Counted from the first letter of the stretch, positions 1 through 11,530 are shown. The stretch is DNA of 64,000 bases from Alligator mississippiensis (GCF_030867095.1 NC_081827.1:50469001-50533000), one strand, 5' to 3'. The notes: generated by a model from the letters alone, not told the origin. Translations and numbers: made by a program.

Positions 1-860
1 TCCCAGGGCTCTCTGTGTTCACAATTAACTTGGTTTTAAGTCCAACTCACATGTGAAGAGAATAATTTCCTTTCCAATTAACATAGATACTATTCAGTAG
101 TGACCTATTGTGACTGGCACTGATATGTAAATTGCTACAGAAACTGTAACAAAATTTTACAAAACTGCCTTTAATCAACAAAAGTTTCAACATGAGCAAT
201 GGAAAACATGAATTACACAGAGAAGACCATTCAAGTGTCAGAAAGGAAGAAGGGAAAAAGAGGTGAACTCATCAAGATCTAGTAATCAGTTATTAAAATA
301 ATTACTGGAGTGCTGGATACTTTGTGTGAAACGCAAGGTGTAGTTAGCCATTTTAGTCTGAACTCAAGAAGACAGGGTAGATTTCCACCTTGTAGACTAT
401 CCAAAGTAGATATTTATCTATCTATAGATATAGATATAGATACACAGCACAAGTTTTTTTTAAAGCTGATGCTTCATAAAAGCTTGTGCTATCTAGAAAT
501 AAAGGTTGCTTGCAGACGTGGGGAAAAAAAACAAAAAAGGCACTTTAGGTTAAACTTGGCACACTCCTGCACTGAGCCCAGCACATGCCCAGAAGAGGCA
601 TCATGTTAATTGGACCTGGCTTTCCCAATGTCTATATAGATCAAGTACTTTAGTGGGGCTTTTTTGGTATTTCTATTTAATATCCAATTGAATCAGCTAT
701 AGATAAAAGTGCCAAAAAACCTGAAGCTTTCAATCTATACAGATGCTGTGGAACCAGGCTGAAGTAACGCTGTTGCTTCTGGTAAAACACTTCCCCCACT
801 CCAACACCTGTAAGTGTGTGCACATGTGCACGCGCACACGCATACTCCCCCCATATATAT
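1..860. other. AT-rich noncoding DNA
   Basis: No gene or recognisable transposon is seen. A short (GATATA)-type simple repeat lies at about 404-442. The open frame at 310-609 crosses this repeat and A-runs, has no family resemblance and is not called. Confidence 0.6.
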
Positions 861-866
861 AATCGC

Positions 867-1006
867 TATAGACTAACCAAAGTGTGTGCGTGCGTGTGTG
901 TGTGTGTGTGTGTGTAGAGGGTGTGTGTGTGTGTATATTATATATACATACACCCCCCCCCACACACACACACACACATACCCGCACTCACTTTGGTTAG
1001 TCTATA
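867..1006. repeat. GT/CA microsatellite between perfect 18-bp inverted repeats
   Basis: TATAGACTAACCAAAGTG at 867-884 is exactly inverted at 989-1006. Between the arms lie a (GT)n tract (about 881-935), an AT stretch, a C-run and a (CA)n tract (about 960-979), so the whole block can fold back. The right arm reads on into GGTTAGTCTATAAGGTGCC. A related string, GTTAGTCTATGAGCTGC, occurs near 8560, so the arms probably belong to a dispersed repeat. Confidence 0.75.
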
Positions 1007-1009
1007 AGG

Positions 1010-2035
1010 TGCCTTCTATCTTTGGAGAAAACCAACTAAGCATTCCTAGGGAAGTGTAGGTCTCCATCCTACCCTCTTTTCTTAACTAACCTTTTCCCAT
1101 TTGCTTACATGTTTGATTATCAAGCACTGTCACAATTTGCCAGAATATGACAATCAATGTAGATTTTATATTGCAAATTTATTTATTTATTCCACAATTA
1201 TGCAATGTAAATTTCAGTCCATAATGAAAATGTAAAACTGAGATGTTATTGATCAAATGATTACATGGGCAGTGAACTTTTTAAAATGTCTAATCTAAGC
1301 TGCCAGTGTAAAGCGATTTTATTTAAAAAATCCATAGGTATAAATACTTCTAGGCATGGCCTTTGAAGCTATAATCCTCCTGAACTCATTGATGAAATTA
1401 ACACTAAGAACTAAGGAAAATAGTTTTAGAAATCAATAAAAGAAAAATAAGCTGAAATTTAAAATTAGCAATCAGAAAACCTAATTGATTTCTTAACTAT
1501 TCAAAAAGTAAAATCATTAGGGAAAGCACTGCAAATTTTTCTGATGGTCAGTCATCTGAGTATATAAACAGAGAAATCCTCTCCAGATTAAAGGCCTGAT
1601 TCTGCAACAGTCACTAGAGTGAGTGGCCCTTACTTGTAAGTGGTCTAAGAGGCTCCAAGTCCTATTCGTGTGTGATGCCACAGGAAGTCAGTCAAAAATG
1701 CATCAAAAGAAGAAACAGAAATATTACATCAGCTGAACATACTCAGACAGAGTAACCCAATGATCTTATTCCAGAAATGCTCATCCTTCAAAACTCCATT
1801 CCCTCCACTCATGCCTAAAATAGATTGTCATCTTCTCAAAGCAGGGATCATGTGTCTTTCTTTTTTTTATCACATAGAACCAAAAACACATTAGAAAGCA
1901 GCAAGACTAATAAAGGATGATGATAAGTAATGTGCTTTTAATAATAGTTTAATTATGTAAGAAAGGATTGTAGGATCAAGCTCTATGTTGCTTGCCTTTT
2001 TTAAAATATACACTAAAAAAGTTAATTCTATTAAC
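1010..2035. other. AT-rich noncoding DNA
   Basis: No coding frame, terminal inverted repeat or known repeat was recognised between the microsatellite and the MITE starting at 2039. Confidence 0.5.
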
Positions 2036-2038
2036 AGT

Positions 2039-2577
2039 GGGCATGTCTACACATACTATTACTGTACGTGAATAAACTGCAGAGCTTACTACTCCTCAGT
2101 TTATTGCTTCAGGGTGTGCCTTTTGAACATGTGCCTAGAGCACATAAACTCTGGAGCAATAAGATCTGCAGTTTATTCATGCACATCAGATGGAGCCAGG
2201 TTGGAACAGCCCTGACTAGGAGGGGACCCTGCGGGAGGGGGAGGGGGGGGGGGGTCAGCCCATGGCTGCTGCTTCTGGCTCAACCTGCTGCAGAAGGGCT
2301 GGCTGGCTGGGGCATGAAGGAGCTTCAGTATGAGGCTAGCCAGCAGGCAGCCCCCACACTGAAGCGCCCTAGTGCCCCAGCCAGCCCCTCCAGCATCTAC
2401 ATGTGCACTGCTGTGGAGTCTTTTTCCACAGCAGGCTAGTACTTGTTTCAAGTACTAGCCTGCTGTGGAGTAAATTAGTTTACTTCATCCTAATAGGGGC
2501 TTATGTGTAGATGCCAAGACATTTACTGTGCAGCTAATTAGTCAACTGTGCAGTAAACATCTAGTGTAGATGCACCC
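2039..2577. mobile_element. Harbinger-like MITE, 539 bp
   Basis: The left end GGGCATGTCTACACAT and the inverse of the right end, GGGTGCATCTACACTAG, form imperfect terminal inverted repeats. The flanking triplets AGT (2036-2038) and ACT (2578-2580) agree at two of three bases, as a decayed 3-bp target duplication would. Inside are two further dyads: about 2066-2090 against 2168-2190, and a perfect 20-bp hairpin with a 3-nt loop at 2426-2468. The middle is GC-rich with a G-run and has no transposase frame. The end type resembles the crocodilian Chompy MITEs, but that name needs a library search. Confidence 0.7.
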
Positions 2578-3187
2578 ACTGTGACCTAATCTGGGGTTGC
2601 ATGAAAACTTTAAATTCAATGCTCAGCACATCCTAGTGAATAAATAACCTAAACCTGATTGTCTGTGATCTTTGGGACAAAACACAGATTCAGGCAGAGG
2701 ATTAAATTGTAGTCAATTTTTCTAGTACTTGTGTAGCCACATAACTGCAATTTGGGCATCCGCATATGTTTTGGATTTTATTTGCACTTGTATCAGTATG
2801 TTCACCCTGTGCTTCCTGTCCAACATGGTGAGAAGGATCATCCTAGCCATGTAGGATTTGGGCAGCACCCAGGCATGCATATAATGCTGGATAGGATCTA
2901 AAAATTTAGCATCAGAAAAACCAAGGGAGATAAGAGGGACACTTTCATCTTTTAGTCTTCTGCTCCTTGGGAAGTGCTGTAATTTCTAAGGTGTGGCTAA
3001 AAGGAGAGAGGGCTGCACTCCTCCTCCTCCATTTTACTTCTGACAGATTACTGCATGCTACCCAGGTGCTCCAGTTCCACCACAGACAGAAATAGCATCT
3101 TAACTTATAAGTACCAAAAATTGCAAGTATATGGCTATATGAATGTAATTTAGGCAGCTAAAGATGAAATAAGCTGTAGCCCAAAAT

Positions 3188-3693
3188 TAGGGACCTACCC
3201 AAATCAAGAAGGCAGGTGGTTAGGTTTGTGGGCAGATTGTGGAGCTGGCTGCCATTTTTGCAGGCTTATTGTGGCAGCCCCCCCTCCCCTCTGATTTGCC
3301 AAGGGGCCTCAGTGGCCACTTCACACAACTCATTGGTTGAGAGGGCTGTCCAACATACAGCCCCACCCCTCACCAGCGATTGGGCGAGAGGGCTGTCTTG
3401 TCCTGTGCCCCCCCCACTCACTGCTGATTGGTGGAGAGGAGCATAGCCTCATGACAGGAAGCCCTCTCAGCCAATGAATAGCGAGTGGTGGGGGCAAGGG
3501 TGGCAGCCATCCTGGCTGCTCCTTTTGTGCCAGCAGCCCTGCCTTGCCCCTTCTTCTCCAGCAGGCTACACAGCAAGGTTGCCGCAGCTATGAGGACTGC
3601 TGGCTCCCACTGGGAAGCAAGCATTTTATTTTAGTAGCTTTTTTCATGGATTTTCCACAAAATCTGCAAAACTGAGAATTGAGTAGGTACCTA
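3188..3693. mobile_element. Non-autonomous hAT-type element, 506 bp
   Basis: The left end TAGGGACCTACCCAAATC pairs with the inverse of the right end, TAGGTACCTACTCAATTC (about 14 of 18 bases). Flanking octamers CCCAAAAT (3180-3187) and CCCATAAT (3694-3701) match at 7 of 8, the 8-bp target duplication expected of hAT elements. The interior holds repeated ATTGGYTGAGAGGGCTGTC-like blocks (near 3332, 3376 and, inverted, 3458) and no transposase frame. Confidence 0.75.
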
Positions 3694-3701
3694 CCCATAA
3701 T

Positions 3702-4779
3702 ATCCCAATACCAAATTTGTTGAAGTTGGGATTTGGATCATAGCCTAGTGGTGTTTTTTAGTGCTTAGTATGGAAACTTCAAAATCACCCAGTCTTGGCA
3801 ATGGTAATTGATCTGAATAGCAACCCAGCTATGGTGCCCTAGTACGTGTGGCACAAAAAGAACAAGGGAAAGTGTTGTTTTTGTGTTTCCTCTTAATCTG
3901 ATCCTTGCTTACATGTATGATTCAGTTCAAATGCTTGATGATTTTCACAGACATATTACCATATTTGCAAGGCTCAGGTGGATTTATGTAAGGAAAGAAG
4001 ATATGGGAAGAAAAACTCTTTGTTGTTTATGGAAAGTCTGATAAACATGTGGCCGGCACCTGGATTTTAAAAGAATTCTATTCTTTGCTCAATAAAAGTG
4101 CAATTGCCACCTTCTGAGGCATTCAAACAATAAAACAAAATGATAGCCCAGAAAAGAGTTGCCACATGTTGTTTTCTTCACATCTTTGATTCATTTAATA
4201 AAAACAAGTCAACTTTTAAAAAAGAAATAGTAAACTAACAGCTTAGAACAAAAATGCTTATAAAATGCACATTAAAACAAGGGAACATGTGTACTGCAAG
4301 GCATTCATTTTCCTCATAAACATCTTACACTGTAAAAAGTCCCATTGGTAAATGCATTTCCAATGTGCTGCATCTTGGAAATACCTTCAAGAGCATGTCA
4401 GGGAGAATAGACAGTGCATAACTAACACTTACTCAGTGTCCTGTATGTTCCATTGACATCAGTGGGATGGCTGAGTATAGAGTTGGTCCATTAAGCAGAC
4501 ACTGTGGATAGTTAGTGAAAAATTCTTGAAAAGGAGCTTGCACAAATTTAGAGCTAGATTTTAGCTAAGCCTAATTCCAACCAGATGCACTGGAAGAGAG
4601 AAATGCATCTCTCATGTTACTTTTGCTCACATAGATCAGCAGGAATTAAACTATTTGCTCTCTGAGGAGTACAATGAATACTCCCGTATTACCTGAATGA
4701 GTTTGGAGAGAGTAAGTAGTGATTAGGCAAAGACATGATTTTATTTCTCTGTGCCATAATCTGTCTGTATATACTGCAC
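3702..4779. other. AT-rich noncoding DNA
   Basis: No gene or repeat with definable ends was recognised in this stretch. Confidence 0.5.
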
Positions 4780-5164
4780 ACTAGGTACATCTACATGAAG
4801 TACTTAACTGTGCATTAGCATAGTTTACTGTGAAGTAAGCATGTGTGTCTACACATGCACATGCTTACTATACAGTAAATCTCCCTAATCCTAAGTAAAT
4901 TTGCTACCTGCAAATGCAAGTAGCAAATTTACTCGAGATTAACAATGGCACAATAGGGCGAAATCTGCTCCCAGTCAGTTGTCTGCCAGGGGGCGGGAGA
5001 TAGCTCCTTGCCCCCAGGAGCTGCTTGCTGCCAGGGCAGGATCCACCACAGAATCCCAAGTGGGGACTACCTCCCCCTGCACTGGCATCCCCTGCTCCGC
5101 CATCACGATTGAGGAGTGGGGGGTTGGAAGGCCCTTATCTCCCAGCGCTGGTTTTGCAATCATG

Positions 5165-5283
5165 GGACCAGTGCTGGGAGACCCTTATCAGTAAAAATGA
5201 TCTCTCAGTGCCAGCTCTGCATTGTAGAGCTGGTGCTGGGAGATCATTTTTACTGATAAGGGTCTCCCAGTGCTGGCCCCATG
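5165..5283. repeat. Imperfect inverted repeat, arms about 57 bp
   Basis: The left arm (5164-5220) and right arm (about 5225-5283) pair at about 85 percent, with a central perfect stretch of about 30 bp around GACCCTTATCAGTAAAAATG. It lies inside the MITE at 4783-6118. Confidence 0.8.
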
Positions 5284-5298
5284 GTCGTGGAGCTAGGG

Positions 5299-5341
5299 AG
5301 CTTGTTCCCTGCTCAGCTCAGAGCTGAGCAGGGAACAAGCT
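5299..5341. repeat. Perfect palindrome, 21-bp arms, 1-nt centre
   Basis: Bases 5299-5319 are exactly inverted at 5321-5341 around a single A; the core reads TTCCCTGCTCAGCTC. It follows directly on the inverted repeat at 5165-5283 inside the same MITE. Confidence 0.9.
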
Positions 5342-5513
5342 GCCCAGCCTCTGCCCAGCATGCAGGGTAGGGGCTAGGAACTGTCCTGGTCAGGGACAGG
5401 CCCCAGCCCCATGACCCAATTGGGTGATTAAGGCACAGGGCTTGGAAAGAGCTGGAAGGGTAGATCCCAGCCCCCTGCCCGATCTGCCAGTGGGACAGCT
5501 AGCAACAAAGAAC

Positions 5514-5779
5514 GGGTGAACGGTTATAAACTACTGCAAGACCATTTCAGGCTGGACATAAGGAAGAATTTCTTTACTGTCTGAGTCCCCAAGGTTTTGA
5601 ATAGCCTGCCATCAGAGGTGGTTCAAGCACCTACATTGAATACCTTCAAGAGAAATTTGGATGCTTATTTTGCTGGGATCCTATGATCCCAGCTGACTTC
5701 CTGCCCCTCAGGCAGGGGGGCTGGACTCGATGATCTTCAGAGGTCCCTTCCAGTCTTAATGTCTTTGAAATCTATGAAA
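5514..5779 (+). mobile_element. CR1 LINE, 5'-truncated 3' end
   Basis: It aligns by eye with the end of the CR1 at 31.4-32.8 kb: the CATTTCAGGCTGGACATAAG segment coding the RT C-terminus, the CAGCTGACTTCCTGCCCCTC segment, the GGTCCCTTCCAG box and a TCTTTGAAATCTATGAA tail. It keeps a 14-bp stretch (TTTACTGTCTGAGT, about 5575-5588) that the longer copy has lost. Inserted in the MITE at 4783-6118. Confidence 0.9.
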
Positions 5780-6170
5780 CAAGCTACCTGCTAGCTGCCC
5801 CACCAGCAGATAAGGGCAGGGGGTTAGGATCTGCCCCTCCCCTGCAGATCTTTCCAAGTCCCCTACCCCTGATCAGGAAGCCAGGGCTAGTGTTCCCCAC
5901 TCCAGCAGCAGGCAGCCCCCCAGGGCCAGAAGACAACCTCAAGCTCCTCCCAGTAGCAGCAGTGGCCCATTGCGGGGCTGCAGGAAGTTTGGTAGTAAGA
6001 GCAGCAAATCTGCTGTCTAGTCCCTGTATGTGTAGACACCTGTCCAGAAGCATTTAAACTACAGAAGTTTACTCCAGAGTAAACTGAGCCTGGATCAAAT
6101 GCATGTGTAGACATGCCCACTGTGAAGGAAATGGTGTGCCTGCTGTAATTGCACACTGGGAAGGCAGTAG

Positions 6171-6486
6171 CACTAGGGACAGGAATTACTCATAAACCAG
6201 TATAAATGATCAGAAACCAGTTTAAAGCTGTAACACAACAGAAGTTCAGTGCACATAAACCACTTTCAAAGTGGCTGAAACCAGTTTAAGATAAACCAGA
6301 ATGGGTGTAATATCAGACTTAACTGATTTAGGTTAAATAGATTTATTGAACTTCTGTCCCAGATCCCCTCCAGATTCAAGTAAAATGTCTGTTCACTTGC
6401 TTTTTGGTTCAATCTACATATTTAAGACTAACCAGTGAAGATTGAATTGATTCAGCCTCAGGTGTTTTGACTGTCTGTACTTAGCC
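6171..6486. mobile_element. Small MITE with TAG target duplication
   Basis: The left end CACTAGGGACAGGAATTAC pairs weakly with the inverse of the right end, GGCTAAGTACAGACAGTC. TAG occurs on both sides (6168-6170 and 6487-6489). The interior is rich in AAACCAGT-type motifs in both orientations. The same right-hand end, CTGTACTTAGCC followed by TAG, recurs at 54378. Confidence 0.6.
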
Positions 6487-6489
6487 TAG

Positions 6490-8540
6490 GAGGCATTTCT
6501 AAGGCAGCATGTCTTCAGTACCTAGTGCCCTGAGAAGTCAGAGTAAATGCTGGCTGATGAATTCAATGAAGAATTCACTGTAAATGACAAACAATGAGCT
6601 TAAAAGGGAATTTATGGCAAATACTGATTTCAGCACTGGGTGAGTACGAAAGAAGTGTCCTCCTGAGCACAGCAACTAAACAAGTCAAGGCAGGGGCATA
6701 ATTAAAGAAATGTGGAAATACTGAGCATGCACAAAAGCACTGAATAGCTAAAGTAAGAAGTGGCTGACTTTTCTGTGGTGGCACTTAAAACCCAAGGATT
6801 TAGGAAATCCTGTCCTTTCCAACTTTTGTCCTGCCCCTTTCACAGTACTATATACAGATTTCATGTACAGTAAGACAGTTTTCTAAGGGCCTGTTTAAAA
6901 TTGATACTCAGGAAAGTAAAGTCAATATGTATAAATTAAAGCAGATAAACCCTATTCTGGTTGCTTTTGTTCATGTATAAAGAGGGTTTAGATAGCTGTA
7001 GCTTGGATTAAAGCCACTTTTCACCTGAAATGGCCTTGCACACTTACATTTATGGGCATTAACTTCAATACCTTTTGTTGATTCACCTACATTTTTCGGA
7101 GGTGCACACCAGCTTTTTTCTGTTCTTCAAAACTGCTTCCAGAAGGGAAGCAAAAGGAAGGAGGGTGGATTTTGCCTGCAGTAACCAGTAATTAGAAGCA
7201 ATTGTAATAGCTGGTATCTAGGAAAGATAAATACAAGTGATAATAGCTGTTGCTTTACTTGAAATCAGTGAATTTATACAAGATTTTGCTTCTAAAAACA
7301 GGTAATCACTTATTATTTGCCATTGATTAGAAACCTGATCAGACAGCCAAACATGGGATGTGGACAAGACCATATTCATTTACGGTGTTTGTCACCACCG
7401 TTTCCTAATTACAAGCTAATGTGGAAGTTAATCAAGTGGAAGATTAAGAATAAGATTTCAGCAAATTCCAGTTTCCACACCATCTCTTGGAACATGTGAC
7501 AATGAACTTTTGCACTTAGTAAAAAATATAAAAAAGCAACTAAATAAACTAGAGAGTCAAGCTGAGCATTTGTTGACTTCATGCGAAATTTCAACATATC
7601 TACTAAGCAAAGCAAAAACAGGATTCACATAGCCAGAGTAGCAAACTAGCTCTTTTATATTTGCATGATAGTAGGGCCTGATCCTGGAATCCACTGAGTG
7701 CTCTTATTTTGCCATTAAGTGGGAAGAAAATTGACTTAAGTAACTCACAGGGCCAGACCTTTGCATACTTCATTATTTATCTGATGTTTATCAGTCAGAA
7801 ACATTGGCCAACTTGAAAACGTTCTATTATGGAAAAGCACAAAAAGCATGAATTATCTCCTCTGCTATTAACAGATATGATTCAATTTTACTGTATATGT
7901 CAAGTAGCTGAGTAACAAATCTTTGTGAACGAAATATTTGAATTAAGCTGCTTTCAAAAAAAACCCCAACTATATAGTTACCAAAAGGAACAATGCCTTT
8001 TATTTTATGTTTAAAGAGGGGCTTACAGACTGAGGCAAACTTGAAAAAAAGGAGATAATTCATAGCAAAAACAAGGTGTCTGTATAACTATCGTGACGTT
8101 GTTTTCAGATGCATTCTGTTCAGAAGAGACAAATGGTATTCTCTCATGGAGACCTTTGTTTTGGTCAATCCTGATTTGCTGTTTATACAGAAGTATGTTA
8201 GTTATTATCTGTATACAAAAAGTAAATCTCATGATGAGATCCAAAAGAAAAAAATGTATATTCTGAGAAACAGTAGCATTGCTAACTCCACATATTCAAC
8301 AATCATAAGTTGGCTTAAAAAATCATAAATTTGGTTAAAAGAATCCTGAGTGCAGCCAAAACCATGAGTTTGGTTAAAAAATTGATAAGAAAAAAATCTT
8401 AACATCCCTTGTATTCTTTTATTTGTCCTATTGTTTTCTGACCTTTACCTCTTGTGACTCAAGAATACTTTGAAACTTTTCACCAAAACCAAAAAGGCCA
8501 GCCATTTCTTCTGACAAAGTAAACTATCACCTATGAAAGA
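6490..8540. other. AT-rich noncoding DNA
   Basis: No exon or repeat with definable ends was recognised. Short open frames on both strands show no family resemblance. Confidence 0.5.
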
Positions 8541-8549
8541 TCATGGCTG

Positions 8550-8635
8550 TCTGAACCAGTTAGTCTATGAGCTGCTACCCTGCCCTGTCTTTTGCCTAGC
8601 TTCAGATGAGCGCGGCTAACTGCCTTTCTCTACAA
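8550..8635 (+). repeat. Fragment of dispersed repeat (GTTAGTCTATGAGCTGC type)
   Basis: The string CAGTTAGTCTATGAGCTGC, followed by a CTTCAGATGAGCGCGGCTAAC segment, looks like the end of a widespread sauropsid repeat in which GTTAGTCTATAAGGTGC precedes a CAGCGCGGCTAAC-type end. The family was not named; this is recall of the pattern, not a search. Confidence 0.45.
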
Positions 8636-8639
8636 ATTA

Positions 8640-9064
8640 AAGCTGAAATTCTCTTATATTCACATGATTCCAGGAGTTGGAGCGTCAAGAAAAACACAAA
8701 ATATAACAATGCTGTAAAATGGTCAACAAATTAAAGAAACCTCCCCACAAAAGTTGTCTCCCAGAGAATCTACTGTGCCTTTCTCCTCCACACTGTGTTA
8801 ATTTAGAAATCAAAAGTCAGAAGCTCATAAAGCATAAAAATTTATTTGCCCCATCTGCAAATATTTTAGAAATTGTGCTTAGTATCTAATAATTTATCCT
8901 CACACAATCAACTTTCTCCTTCTCTAATTCTTCAGTAAAAATGAAATACAAACTCTTTTTAAGCAACAAGGAAAGCTGAGGCACAAAATTCAGATCTAGG
9001 TGAAATCAAACATTTTTGGAAAGTAAACAGGGGCTCTGATTGACAATATTGTTTTAACTGAACA
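8640..9064. other. AT-rich noncoding DNA
   Basis: Nothing recognised. Confidence 0.5.
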
Positions 9065-9068
9065 TAGA

Positions 9069-9502
9069 GGGCATGTCCTCACATGGAGGGGCATGTGCTT
9101 GCAGCAAGAAATAAAGTAATGGCATGAATTTGTGTTGCTACTTTTTGCTGTCATACACGCCCCTGCACATGAGCTTCAGTGTGGGGCAAAATGCCCTGCT
9201 TTGAGGAAAGTGCTGTTTCCCCACTGCTTCCAACTCCTGACATGTTGGAGAAGCCAGGAGGCAACCAGAAGAGCAGCCAGAGCATCTCCCAAGAGCACCG
9301 AGCCTCCATGCCTACCAGCACACACTCCTGGAGCGTGCACTGCACCATTTTTGAGGCACTTTTTTTTTTTGCTACCAGGATTTCCCAGTAGCAAATTTTG
9401 CCACCGAGCTGCAAATGTGCAGTGTGGGGGTCATTTTAACATGCCAGGCATGCTTTTTGCAGCCCCCACAAACCACACATGCCTGCACGTCTGGATCTGG
9501 CC
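9069..9502. mobile_element. Harbinger-like MITE, 434 bp (left of an adjacent pair)
   Basis: The left end GGGCATGTCCTCACATG and the inverse of the right end, GGCCAGATCCAGACGTG, agree at about 11 of 17 bases. AGA flanks it on both sides (9066-9068 and 9503-9505). The right AGA is also the left AGA of the next MITE. There is no transposase frame; the open frame at 9132-9530 runs past the element end and is not a gene. Confidence 0.6.
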
Positions 9503-9505
9503 AGA

Positions 9506-9965
9506 GGGTATGTACAGACATTACATTTAGATTAAACTAACAAGGGTTAGTTCAATCTAAATGCCAATCTGTGCAGACATTTGGGGGGGGGGGGGGAGGC
9601 AGTTAAATCAGGCAATGGCAGGCCCAATCTAAATTAGTTCACCTGAGAAAGTGAAATCATTTAGATCAGAAATGGGTTAACCCAATCTAGTGAAAGTCTG
9701 CACATGTTTGGAGTGCAAGCCTAGGACTATAAAAGCCCAGCTGCTCACCCCCTGGGGACAAAACAACCCTTCCCACAGGCCCAACAGTCCCCCTGATCCT
9801 ACCAAACCCCCATTCTTGTGGACCTGCTAGCTTTCCCCTGATCCTAAGTTATTTACACTGGGTTCCTAGCAAATGTCTGCATGTGCTGTTTCTGATCTAT
9901 GAACATACAGTTTAAAGCAAGCTGCAGGATCATAGACCAGTTATGGGGAATGTCTGCACATACCC
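9506..9965. mobile_element. Harbinger-like MITE, 460 bp (right of an adjacent pair)
   Basis: The left end GGGTATGTACAGACA and the inverse of the right end, GGGTATGTGCAGACA, match at 14 of 15, the best-preserved ends of this family here. AGA lies at 9503-9505 and 9966-9968. The interior includes a TTAGATTAAACTAACAAGGG block with a nearby inverted partner, and a G-run at about 9583-9597. Confidence 0.8.
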
Positions 9966-9968
9966 AGA

Positions 9969-11040
9969 AATAATAACCAACCAGGAAATGGGGATACAGA
10001 TTACAGCTTTCCCCTGCTTTGAGGCTCCTTTCTTTCTACTGAAAGCACTATGTGAAGCAAATACAATGACATTACCCTTCCCAAAGGGTGCTGTGAAGAA
10101 GAGGGAGAAAGGCACATGCAATATGCTGCCTATCGGCAGAGTTGTAGTTGAAGAGGTTGAGACCTAGGCACCTGCAGTGCATGGGACAGCAGCAGCAGCC
10201 AGGAGTGGTGGGTCAACAGCAACAGAAAATTGTTATTTTTGCACTCACCCCTGAACAGCTGGCACCCAGAGCTGGTGCCCCTCTCAGCCACCCTTAGTTA
10301 TGCTGCTGTCTAAAGGTCACACAGTGGTCAAGCTTGAAGGCTAAACATTCACTGCAGAAGGGTCTTGGGGAGCAGAGCTAGAAGCACAGGAGACAAATCA
10401 AGCACTAGAATGAATTACAAGCTGAGAAAAAATGTTGCCTGATTCTCAAATGTTGGGACACTATAGTGCAAGACCCACAGTCACCTTTCACAAGGAAATG
10501 CACAGACTATACTGTAATATTTCTTGTTAGATGGGCTGTAACATTGTGGGTGGCCCTCTATTCAGTGGAGCAAATCAATCTCCCTGAATTAAGGGAAAGT
10601 CATTGCAGTATGTCATTTTACCACAGGACAATAAAGTGATTCCAGAATTTTCTTCTAAACTTACTGACCAATCTTCTCTTAATGTGATAAATGTTTATGG
10701 ATTCTTCTAATTACAAGTCTGGTTTAAAGCTAAGACAGTCAGAGAATACGGCTCTCTTTCATAAAGTTTCCAAGGTTTTCCTATAATAATCAATTACCAT
10801 AATGAGTTTTTTTAAAGCTACCATTTGTCACTTTCTTAAAATATATAAACTACCCAGGATAAAGATAAATAGCTAGAGCCAGCATACCCTGAGGCCTGCT
10901 ACAGAAGGCCTCCATTAAATCAAAATCAGCTGGGAAACCTGTTGGATTTTGTTTCAAAGTCAGTCCTGCTTGAGTTAACCTATTGAACTAGTGAAAGTCA
11001 TTTATTAAGTACCTGGAACCATAGTTTTTTAAATTAAAAT
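9969..11040. other. Noncoding DNA
   Basis: No exon or repeat with clear ends was recognised. The frame at 9943-10167 begins inside the MITE and has no known family. Confidence 0.45.
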
Positions 11041-11440
11041 AGCTTTTGATATCAGTAGTATTTTCTGTTGATGTGGATAGATTCCTTCAGGACTTGCTCC
11101 ATGATTCTTCCAGGTATCGAAGTCAGACTGACTGGTCTGTAATTCCCCAGGTCCCCCAGGCTCTTACCTTTCTTAAGGATGGATGCTATTTTTGCCCTTT
11201 ACTAATCATTTGGAACCTCATTCAACTTCCATGAGTTCTCAAACAGGATAGATAATGGCTCTAAAATTGCCTCAGCCAATTCCTGTAGGGTGTATCCCAT
11301 CTAGCCCTGCAAACTTGAAAGCTTCTAGCGTCTCTAAGTAATCCCTAACCTGGTCTGCCATTACCCTAGACTCCTTCCACATCTTTGCTGCCAACTATGG
11401 TAGCTGCCCCTATTTATGAAGATTGAAGTAAAAATGGCAG

Positions 11441-11460
11441 ACTGTGTTCATGAACACAGT
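11441..11460. repeat. Perfect 20-bp palindrome
   Basis: ACTGTGTTCATGAACACAGT is its own reverse complement. It sits at the breakpoint between the ORF1 and RT parts of the CR1 copy, next to the Tigger-like end. Confidence 0.9.
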
Positions 11461-11530
11461 GCCTTATTTGCGGATTTTGCCATTCGCAGGGGGATACAAG
11501 AACCTCCCCACAAATGTCAAGGGTCACCTG
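11461..11530 (-). mobile_element. Possible Tigger/pogo-like terminus
   Basis: On the minus strand the segment begins CAGGTGACCCTTGACATTTG and continues with CCCCTGCGAATGGCAAAATC and CGCAAATA. It resembles the CAGKTGACCCTTGA... and AAAATCCGCGAATA strings at the ends of vertebrate Tigger elements. The bases next to the presumed end are TA (11531-11532), the dinucleotide target of that group. No second end was found. Confidence 0.45.

Larger units (their letters stand above)
4783..6118. mobile_element. Harbinger-like MITE, 1336 bp, carrying a CR1 insertion
   Basis: The left end AGGTACATCTACATG and the inverse of the right end, GGGCATGTCTACACATG, pair. Both sides carry ACT (4780-4782 and 6119-6121), a perfect 3-bp target duplication. 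The body contains two fold-back segments (5165-5283 and 5299-5341) and a 5'-truncated CR1 tail (about 5514-5779), so the element is older than that CR1. No transposase frame was found; open frames here are products of GC-rich sequence. Confidence 0.75.
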
